Of a DNA stretch of 64,000 nucleotides, positions 1 through 6,732 are shown piece by piece. Positions within the stretch are counted from its first letter, which is position 1, and every line of letters begins with the position of its first letter. The position numbers and the translations under genes were made by a program. This stretch comes from Thalassomonas actiniarum (lineage in GTDB: Bacteria; Pseudomonadota; Gammaproteobacteria; Enterobacterales; Alteromonadaceae): contig NZ_CP059736.1 of the NCBI RefSeq assembly GCF_000948975.2, positions 124,001 through 188,000 on the forward strand, read 5' to 3'. The notes below the pieces were generated by a model. That model was not told the DNA's origin and searched no databases. It worked only from the letters and a program-made list of their open reading frames with translations.

Positions 1-2288
1 ACGGAGAACATACCGGCATTATCGAAATAGTGCTCGTACATTAAATCAAAGTTGTTGGAATAGGTGGGGTCCAGTTCCGGGTTGCCCGACTTCAACTGGT
101 TTTCCATTTCCAGATATGTGGCCCCCGGCGATAACTGGCCAAAGTCCGGACGGGCGAAGGTGCGGGTTAACGCCATTCTTACCTGGCGTAAATCATCAAG
201 CTCATAGGTGAGATGCAGCGAAGGTAATACCGACCAGTATTTTTTACTGCCTTTTTCCGGCTCGACGCTGGTGCCGCTGTCATTTTCTACTGCAACATAG
301 CCGTCAACTTCGGTGTCGGTATGGGTGGCCCGGATCCCGCCTAACAGGGTGAGTTCGTCACTTAACTGGTAGGTGGCCATGCCGTAAAGTGAGGTGTGGC
401 TTTCAGTTAAGTCAAAATTGCGGTTTAAGCCGCCGCCGTTCTCAACGGTTTGTGAGTCGCCCGGCAAAAAGGTGAGTTTGTGTTGGTTTTGTTGCCACCA
501 GCGCTTTAAGTCGTTGACCGGGATCACCTGGGAGAAATGCTGGTGGTAACTGAGCGGCATATCGCCGTCGAGGTAATCGCTACGTCCCGGCTGGTCTTTT
601 AACTCAACCCCCAAGTCATCGGCGATATCTGCCATGGTCGGTGTCGGGCCGTATTCGGCTTCATTCCAGCCGTAGAACTTATCGTAAAAGCTGGCGTTGC
701 GCTCTTTTTCACGGTATTTAAAGCCGGTTTTTAATTCCAGCTGTGCGTTATAGGCATGGGTTAAATCCAATTGCAGTACGATTTTGTCACGCTCTTTAAC
801 ATCTATGCCGTATAACTCGACATCGGCCAATACCGCCTGCTGCGGGTCCATGACCCAGTCGTCCGACAAATGGCTGCCGATTTCACGGCCGGGATCTGTG
901 CCGCCGTCTATGGTGTTATACACCAGGGAGCTGCCGGTGTCACTGCCGTTACGCTGGCCGACTTCATCATCAAATTCCACCGCTTGTTTAAATTTAACCA
1001 CGTAATAGGCATTGTCTTCCTTGTTAGGAATATCGCCGTATTTAAAGGTATTTTCATAGGTGCTTAATTGCCAGTTGAGCTGGGTGTTTAAGTCAAGATC
1101 ATGCTCGCCGCCGATTTGAAAACCGTGCATTTCGGTGATCAGCTCATTGTAGATTTCCTGTAGCTCCACCCGGTTTTTATTAAAGCGGATACGGTGTTTG
1201 TAATGGGTTTCTTCATCGCTGAGGGTGCCGTACATGGCTTTGGCGAATACCAGGCCGTTATCGAGCAGGTATTCCGCCGAGGCATTTAAGCCATAGGTGG
1301 TGCGGGTGCCGGTATAGTCGCGCAGCTCCAGGCGGTGAACACCGGCGATACCGTCGTCGTCAATGGCGCGGCGTGGCTCATAGTTATCCGTGGCCCAGTC
1401 TCGCTCCCAGGCGGTGGCGTTGACCAGGTAACCAAAACGCCCGTCTGCCGAGCGGTCGCCGTATAAAACATTAAACGACTGGCTGCCGCCTTGTGCTTTT
1501 TCCGAGTCGCCGGCGGCGATATTGATGGTAAAGATTTGCTCGTCCGGAGCCCGGCTGGTGATAAAGTTAACATTACCGCCGATGGCATCACCTTCCATAT
1601 CCGGGGTAATGGCTTTGGAGACTTCCACCATTTCGATCATATCGGTGGGGAAAAAGTCAAAGGCGACCGCGCGGCTGGTGGTTTCTTCTTCCGCTGTGGG
1701 CAGGCGATCGCCGTTAATGCTGGTGGAGTTCCACTGCGCCGGCAGGCCGCGTACCGCGACAAAACGTCCTTCCCCCTGGTCCCGCTCAATGGAGATGCCC
1801 GGCATGCGTTGCACCGCCTCGGCGGCATTGCGGTCGGGCAGTTTACCTATACCGTCGGCAGATAAGATATTTTTGATATTGTGTGCTTCTTTTTGCATAT
1901 TCATGGCGAGCATGTTGCCGCGATGCATATAACCCAGGGCTACCACTTCTTCAATGGCTTGTTCTTCCTGTAAAGAGTCTGCGGCATAGCTTAGCTGCAG
2001 AGCGCCGAGATTGACTTCCTGGTTGTCGGTGACGTTAATCATCACTTCTTTGGGCTGGTAACCCAGATAATCAATTTTTAGGGTATGCTGTCCGGGAGGT
2101 AAACGGCTAAGATTAAATTTCCCCTGCTTGTCAGAAGCGGTGACAAAATTGGCGCCAACAATAGAGATCTTAGCCCCGGATAATTTACCAGAAGCATCAC
2201 TAATTTCACCTATCACCGACCCGTCGGCAAACGCATTTATGCTGGTTATTGCCATGATGGCTGCCGCAACTGGCTTGAGCTTTATCAT
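1..2288 (-). CDS. TonB-dependent receptor, N-terminal 762 codons (C-terminus beyond window)
   Basis: Outer-membrane active transporter; substrate unknown. The reading frame runs unbroken from ATG at 2288 off the window start. Seen in order: a signal peptide (MIKLKPVAAAIMAITSINAFA), a carboxypeptidase-regulatory-like beta domain (about residues 24-105, ending in the LGYQPKEV strand typical of these inserts), a TonB-box-like EEVVALGY, then a plug domain with IGKLPDRNAAEAVQRMPGI and VRGLP, and the start of the barrel. This N-domain plus plug combination is usual in receptors of marine Alteromonadales and Bacteroidetes that import glycans or other nutrients, but nothing here identifies the ligand. 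It is divergent from an AllA-like gene; two palindromic sites between them could co-regulate both. Family confidence is high; substrate cannot be assigned. Confidence 0.93.
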   Translation of the reverse strand, partial: MIKLKPVAAAIMAITSINAFADGSVIGEISDASGKLSGAKISIVGANFVTASDKQGKFNLSRLPPGQHTLKIDYLGYQPKEVMINVTDNQEVNLGALQLSYAADSLQEEQAIEEVVALGYMHRGNMLAMNMQKEAHNIKNILSADGIGKLPDRNAAEAVQRMPGISIERDQGEGRFVAVRGLPAQWNSTSINGDRLPTAEEETTSRAVAFDFFPTDMIEMVEVSKAITPDMEGDAIGGNVNFITSRAPDEQIFTINIAAGDSEKAQGGSQSFNVLYGDRSADGRFGYLVNATAWERDWATDNYEPRRAIDDDGIAGVHRLELRDYTGTRTTYGLNASAEYLLDNGLVFAKAMYGTLSDEETHYKHRIRFNKNRVELQEIYNELITEMHGFQIGGEHDLDLNTQLNWQLSTYENTFKYGDIPNKEDNAYYVVKFKQAVEFDDEVGQRNGSDTGSSLVYNTIDGGTDPGREIGSHLSDDWVMDPQQAVLADVELYGIDVKERDKIVLQLDLTHAYNAQLELKTGFKYREKERNASFYDKFYGWNEAEYGPTPTMADIADDLGVELKDQPGRSDYLDGDMPLSYHQHFSQVIPVNDLKRWWQQNQHKLTFLPGDSQTVENGGGLNRNFDLTESHTSLYGMATYQLSDELTLLGGIRATHTDTEVDGYVAVENDSGTSVEPEKGSKKYWSVLPSLHLTYELDDLRQVRMALTRTFARPDFGQLSPGATYLEMENQLKSGNPELDPTYSNNFDLMYEHYFDNAGMFS

Positions 2289-2351
2289 TTTATGACCCTT
2301 ATGTTTATGTTGGCACTTAACTTGTGAATGACTGAGTTGTTTAGGTTTTTT

Positions 2352-2379
2352 CTGGTATCTTTCTTTTGGTCTATACCAG
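2352..2379. promoter_or_regulatory. Palindromic operator 1 and promoter elements in divergent intergenic region
   Basis: CTGGTAT (2352-2358) and ATACCAG (2373-2379) form a perfect 7-bp inverted repeat. Nested in it, TGGTCTATACCA (2367-2378) is a 12-bp palindrome with one mismatch. A TATAAT hexamer follows at 2387-2392 on the plus strand, so this site would overlap the -35 region of the plus-strand promoter. The sequence type (TGGT...ACCA around a TA-rich centre) resembles sites of GntR-superfamily repressors; the regulator itself is not in the window. Confidence 0.5.
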
Positions 2380-2456
2380 TGTTTTTTATAATGTTAGACT
2401 GAGGAAATGACAGTTTGGTTACAGTCAAATGAAGGAAATAATAAGAAATTATTAAT

Positions 2457-2468
2457 TGGTATATACCA
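2457..2468. promoter_or_regulatory. Palindromic operator 2, perfect 12-bp repeat
   Basis: TGGTATATACCA is a perfect palindrome, matching 11 of 12 bases of the site at 2367-2378, 90 bp away. Two copies in a divergent intergenic region suggest a dimeric repressor binding both, possibly with looping. It lies downstream of the predicted TATAAT and upstream of the start I prefer (2527), which is one reason not to begin the following gene at 2407. Confidence 0.5.
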
Positions 2469-2526
2469 GCTTGATTCGATAAAAACAGCCGGTAAACTAG
2501 CGGAAAAACTCACTGGAATCCCTGTA

Positions 2527-3213
2527 ATGAAAAAAGACTCAAGCATTGCCGAACCCTGTATCACCTTTGATCACATGCCTTCAATCCAGCAAAGCAATAT
2601 CAGGCTGCACAAGGTGGAGGTTATTCGTGCCACCCAGGCAAATTTTGCCCCATTCGGCCGTTTGGTTAAAAGCTATGATAACGAGCAAGTGATCATTGAA
2701 ACCTGGCCTGCGCCCGGCTGGCGTATGGTTGAACAAGGCACGGGCAATGAAGGAGGCATCACCGAAGGCCGGTTTATTTTCGAGCGCAAAGGAGGCTTGA
2801 TGCTGGCGCGAAATCATGCGGTAGACGGCAATTATATCTCCGGCTGGTTTGCCGATCCGGCAACAGCATCCGAGTCGCAAACCGATGTTGATTACAGCCG
2901 GATACTGATCAGGGAGGCTAACTATCACCCGGACGGCGGCCAGGTATTTTATCCCGTCGATGGCACCCCTTTTATTGCCTTGTTGGCGTTGCCGGGGGAT
3001 GATATTTCTCCGGATGACTTTGTCGGCTTTTATTGTGACGGCAGCTTCGGTATTCAGATTTTACCGAATATCTGGCACCAGCCGATATTTCCCCTGGCGG
3101 CAAATGCGCATTTTCAGGGCAAACAGGGCAAGGTACATGCCTGTATTGCTTGTGACTTTGTTGAAGAGTTTGGTTGTTATTTAAGCTTAGAGATGACAGT
3201 ACCCAGTGAATGA
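2527..3213 (+). CDS. Ureidoglycolate lyase (AllA)-like protein
   Basis: About 228 residues. The C-terminal two thirds match the AllA/ureidoglycolate lyase fold (cupin-like): an N-terminal strand NIRLHKVEVIRATQANFAPFG, then a central PDGGQVFYPVDGTPFIALLALP segment and GIQILPNIWHQPIFPL, the family's usual LPxxWHxP element. AllA releases glyoxylate from ureidoglycolate in purine catabolism, but no other allantoin genes are present and many AllA-like proteins sit beside carbohydrate or keto-acid genes, so the substrate is open. An in-frame ATG at 2407 would add 40 residues but would put operator 2 inside the coding sequence and leaves almost no spacing to its GAGGAA; I chose ATG 2527 (GGA 8-10 nt upstream). 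A later start at 2575 is also possible. Confidence 0.75.
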   Translation: MKKDSSIAEPCITFDHMPSIQQSNIRLHKVEVIRATQANFAPFGRLVKSYDNEQVIIETWPAPGWRMVEQGTGNEGGITEGRFIFERKGGLMLARNHAVDGNYISGWFADPATASESQTDVDYSRILIREANYHPDGGQVFYPVDGTPFIALLALPGDDISPDDFVGFYCDGSFGIQILPNIWHQPIFPLAANAHFQGKQGKVHACIACDFVEEFGCYLSLEMTVPSE

Positions 3214-3407
3214 AATTAAAGCAAACAATAATGAATGAGGCAAGGGGAGTATCATAGAGCAAGTATTACGAGTGTTCGTTTTTTGGGCTGGCAAGTGTGC
3301 TTCACTTTACATGAATATTGGGTGCTTCCTGGTTTGTTAAGATAATCGAATTTGAGCTGTTATATAAAAGTGATCCCAAGTAATCTGTAGGTTTGAATAA
3401 TAGCGAT

Positions 3408-3428
3408 CCCCCGGCATAGCACCGGGGG
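3408..3428 (-). terminator. Hairpin terminator of the 9555-3453 operon
   Basis: CCCCCGG and CCGGGGG form a 7-bp GC-only stem with a 7-nt loop, 25 nt past the stop of the minus-strand gene ending at 3453. There is no strong U tract on either side, so termination efficiency is uncertain; the AllA-like gene converges from the other side and may share it. Confidence 0.5.
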
Positions 3429-3452
3429 TAATTAACTCTTTAAATAGTAAAG

Positions 3453-6335
3453 TTATTGAGCAGTAAAGCCAAAAATGGCTCCATCTGCCCAATTGCGAAA
3501 GATACCTTCAGGAATGCCGCCATTACTAAAGTCATCCTGCGCATCTGCTCCACTGCCCAGATTACCTCCGTTCCAATAACCTACTGTGCCTGCTTGGCCA
3601 GGCAAGTCTGTGAAGATAATTTTGCTCGTCACTTCCGGGGTAATTGCTAACACGACGGCACCTCTGCTTAAATCCGGAGTTAAAGTGTCATCATCATAGC
3701 CTATATGGGTAAATGTCTGATTTCTAAAATCACCAAAAGTACCATTTAAGATAAAGTTATCCTCGTTTGTGGTTTGCCAGTTTGGGTTACGACTTACTTC
3801 ATCCCCGGGGAATACAGCCCGCACCAGGCTAGCCAAAACCGGATCCGTCGGACTTCCTATTGTGTCATATCCTGTCACCAATAAGTTGCCGCCTCCCTGA
3901 ATATAAGCTTCAAGGCTATCGGCAACATTTTGCGGTGTACTATTACCTTCGCCTGCGCCACGAGCTCCCCAGACAACGAGATCGAATTGGTTTAAAAGAG
4001 TGGTATTAAGCAGGTTTGCATGATTATTTTCCCATTCGTTATTGATCACGGTTACCTGGTGGCCATCGTTAAGTAGCACAGTTACAGCACCGTCAAATCC
4101 TCCCTGGTCTTCAATTAAAAGAATCCCTTTTCTGGCTCTAAGCTCAATATTCCCCACATCGGTAATTCCCCCGCGGACAAAGGGAATAGGTGTACTGCTA
4201 CCGTGAATAAATTTTCCAGGAGAAGCTTCAAATAGAGCATTGACTACGATATCGCCAAAAATAGTAGGGACGTTGTCAATGGAAAAACTGCCATCTTGAC
4301 CTGTTGTTGCCTGTAAAGAGGGAGCTACAGCTAAGAGCTCATTTTCACAGAAGCTTTCTACTTCTACCACTTCCGATGTATCCGGATCTAAAATAAAGTT
4401 ATCTTCACATTGAAAAGTGATCACTGGCAGTTGATTGACTAAAGGTAATGCCGTAGGGAGCCCGGCAGCGTCAAGTGATGTAAACTCAAGCTCAATCCTT
4501 GTAAATAAATTTTCATCATCTTCTCCCATAAAGAAGTTTGTTACCGGGTTTTCGCCTTCTAGGCTGAAAGTAAAACCATCGGCTGTAGTGCCGGATAAGG
4601 TTATTGCAACAGTGGACATTTGAAGGTTGGCGATCAGCTGACCTGAAAGATCAACAGGACCTGCCGGGGCCAGATCGACAGCCTGATCTGATAATGTCAG
4701 GCTACCCGGTGAAAATAACATAGTTCCATTGATATCTATAGCCACCTGCTCAGTTTCTGAATCATTAACAATAGGTCCATATAACAGTTGACTGTCAGCG
4801 GTTTCAACTAAATGGTTAGCTAATGGGATTAATGCCGTAGCACCTTCAACAGGATTAGCACTTTCGTCTATAACAACACCAACAACGGTTGTTAATGGGT
4901 CTGGGATCAGAAGTAATTCAAGTGCTGTTTCAGCTGCATTATCATTGGTATCAATAGCACCTGCTGTTAGTTCAAATGAGTTTCCTAAAGTAGGTACCTG
5001 TATAGCAAACTCGAAAGGCGGGGTTTCGTCAACCTCGAATATACCAGCATCCTGTGAAAATAAGGTAACACTTGTTATCAAGCCATCATCGGTGGCATCA
5101 ACTAGCACGTTAATATTATCTCCTTTGACTAGTTCCTGCCCGGTGACCAGGTTGGTAAAGGCAACTTCAGGGGAGGTCAAATCCGGCACTAAAGGATCAT
5201 TGCCTAACGCAATTTCCTGGCCGTCAGTCAGGCCGTCATTATCAGAGTCCGGATTATTGGGATCGGTAAACAATACCACTTCATCGATATTATTAAGACT
5301 ATCGCCGTCATCGTCACTAAATGGATTCGCCCCGGTTGTACTTCCCGATAGAGCGACTTCGATGCCATCGCTTAGGCCATCATTATCACTGTCCGGATCC
5401 AGCACATTGATAATACCGTCTCCGTCAAAATCACCAATGGGCTCATTACCGTCGGATACACCATCCAAATCGGAATCGGGAGATAAGGGATTTGAGCCTA
5501 ATGTTACCTCAGCACCGTCAGATAAACCATCGCCATCAGTATCTGGGTTATTGATTAAGCTGCCTTGTGCGAATTCTTGTAAATTAGTTAATCCATCGCC
5601 ATCGGGATCCAAAGAAGCATCGCCGGAGTCGGCTGGATTTAAGCCAAAAAGTACTTCGTAGTCATTAGGTAAACCATCTCCGTCGCTATCATTACTACCG
5701 CTGACAGTAACACTCTTTGCCGCAAAAACACCACTGTTAAGAATGCTGATAAAAGCGGTACCACTTTGATTTCCTGCTGTGACTAACCCATTGTTATCAA
5801 CACTGGCAATAGAGGTGTTACTGCTGGTATAGGTTGTTCCTTGCATTTCCTGGCTGACATCCAGGGTGCTGCCGTCTGAGAGTTCAGCCAGCACAAGCAG
5901 CTGGACGGTTGAGCCTGCTTCTCCTATTATGCCACCGCCTGTGACGCTCAGTGACTCAACACTTGGCGGGATAGGTCCCAATCTGATGTTTCCGAGTGAA
6001 ACAGGACTGCCTTGTGATAATTGAAAGAAGTCGGATAAGCCGCCATAAACCAACAGCTCATTTTGACATAAAACCTGTGCTCTTAATAAAGCAGGTCCTG
6101 CCGGAACATTCGGTACATTATAAGTGCCATCGGGATTCACTCTTGCCGTGCGATTGGCAATGCTGACTGTACAGTTTTCATCCAGAACGGCAAAGTTTAT
6201 CGGAACAGGTTCAAAATCTTCCAATAAAAATTGATGATGGGTTTGGCTTGCTTGACTCGCCCAAGAAATCAGGGATAAACCTATGATTAAAAATAATAGG
6301 CTTTTTGAGCTCTGCATTATCTCTTTTCTATTCAT
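3453..6335 (-). CDS. Large secreted protein: Ig-like, TSP3-type calcium repeats, ThuA/GATase-like C-terminus
   Basis: 960 residues. Begins with a signal peptide ending near SWASQASQ; ATG 6335 has GAGGAAA 6-7 nt upstream. Around residues 120-210 is a bacterial Ig-like (Big_2-type) domain. Residues 215-385 carry about seven aspartate-rich thrombospondin type 3 repeats (DSDGDGLPNDYE, DPDGDGLTN, DNDGLSDG types) that should bind calcium. Then come an Ig-like segment, a carboxypeptidase-regulatory-like segment and, from about residue 737, a Rossmann-like domain (ILLIEDQGGFDGAV, DLVVWGARGAG, GGGNLLVTGYD) resembling ThuA/class I glutamine amidotransferase folds; I see no catalytic cysteine there. Last gene of a three-gene operon, 29 nt after its neighbour. 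A cell-surface or secreted structural/adhesive role is inferred, not shown. Confidence 0.8.
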   Translation of the reverse strand: MNRKEIMQSSKSLLFLIIGLSLISWASQASQTHHQFLLEDFEPVPINFAVLDENCTVSIANRTARVNPDGTYNVPNVPAGPALLRAQVLCQNELLVYGGLSDFFQLSQGSPVSLGNIRLGPIPPSVESLSVTGGGIIGEAGSTVQLLVLAELSDGSTLDVSQEMQGTTYTSSNTSIASVDNNGLVTAGNQSGTAFISILNSGVFAAKSVTVSGSNDSDGDGLPNDYEVLFGLNPADSGDASLDPDGDGLTNLQEFAQGSLINNPDTDGDGLSDGAEVTLGSNPLSPDSDLDGVSDGNEPIGDFDGDGIINVLDPDSDNDGLSDGIEVALSGSTTGANPFSDDDGDSLNNIDEVVLFTDPNNPDSDNDGLTDGQEIALGNDPLVPDLTSPEVAFTNLVTGQELVKGDNINVLVDATDDGLITSVTLFSQDAGIFEVDETPPFEFAIQVPTLGNSFELTAGAIDTNDNAAETALELLLIPDPLTTVVGVVIDESANPVEGATALIPLANHLVETADSQLLYGPIVNDSETEQVAIDINGTMLFSPGSLTLSDQAVDLAPAGPVDLSGQLIANLQMSTVAITLSGTTADGFTFSLEGENPVTNFFMGEDDENLFTRIELEFTSLDAAGLPTALPLVNQLPVITFQCEDNFILDPDTSEVVEVESFCENELLAVAPSLQATTGQDGSFSIDNVPTIFGDIVVNALFEASPGKFIHGSSTPIPFVRGGITDVGNIELRARKGILLIEDQGGFDGAVTVLLNDGHQVTVINNEWENNHANLLNTTLLNQFDLVVWGARGAGEGNSTPQNVADSLEAYIQGGGNLLVTGYDTIGSPTDPVLASLVRAVFPGDEVSRNPNWQTTNEDNFILNGTFGDFRNQTFTHIGYDDDTLTPDLSRGAVVLAITPEVTSKIIFTDLPGQAGTVGYWNGGNLGSGADAQDDFSNGGIPEGIFRNWADGAIFGFTAQ

Positions 6336-6364
6336 TTGAATTTCCTCATTGCGATTCTGAGCAT

Positions 6365-6721
6365 TTACTGGCCTAGTACCGCTTGAATGGTTTCTCCTGT
6401 AACCGAATCGATGACGACTTTAAATCCTTGTCCTTTTTTACGACTATTCACATCTAATGAACTGAACCAAATAATCCAATGGTTGTTTTTAAGTTTTGTG
6501 GTAATTTTTTGATTCTCAGTCGAGTAACCTGCTTTAGTGGCAGCCTGTTGTGCAAGGGCTATCGCATCGGCTTTACAACCGATTTTCAGCTTCTCTTTTT
6601 TGGCCATAGGAATATCCAAGGTTGATATCGCATAAGGTGGTTTATTTATGCTCCATAAGATCACGCTAAAAATTAAAAGACCTATATAATGCAATGTCTT
6701 TATTATAATGCTGTTATTCAT
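6365..6721 (-). CDS. Small exported protein, PepSY/NTF2-immunity-like
   Basis: 118 residues from ATG 6721 (GAGGAAA 8 nt upstream; an upstream ATG at 6745 overlaps the previous gene and lacks support). An N-terminal hydrophobic segment (LLIFSVILWSI) suggests export or inner-membrane anchoring. The rest, with ADAIALAQQAATKAGY, HWIIWF, then FKVVIDSVTGETIQAVLG, has the helix-plus-sheet pattern of PepSY or NTF2-fold immunity proteins. It starts 11 nt after the stop of the JAMM-domain protein and is followed by the TSP3 protein, so all three are surely co-transcribed. It could be a periplasmic inhibitor of the JAMM domain, but that is inference from position and weak fold resemblance. Confidence 0.6.
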   Translation of the reverse strand: MNNSIIIKTLHYIGLLIFSVILWSINKPPYAISTLDIPMAKKEKLKIGCKADAIALAQQAATKAGYSTENQKITTKLKNNHWIIWFSSLDVNSRKKGQGFKVVIDSVTGETIQAVLGQ

Positions 6722-6732
6722 TGGATGTTTCC

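Noticed and set aside
2407-2526. Upstream ATG 2407 as start of the AllA-like gene
   Set aside because: Ribosome site directly abuts the ATG, the extra 40 residues lie outside the family domain and would contain the perfect operator palindrome.
4945-5661. 238-codon open frame on the plus strand opposite the TSP3 gene
   Set aside because: It is the antisense of Asp/Gly/Ser-rich repeat codons, which are naturally stop-poor on the other strand; no start signal.
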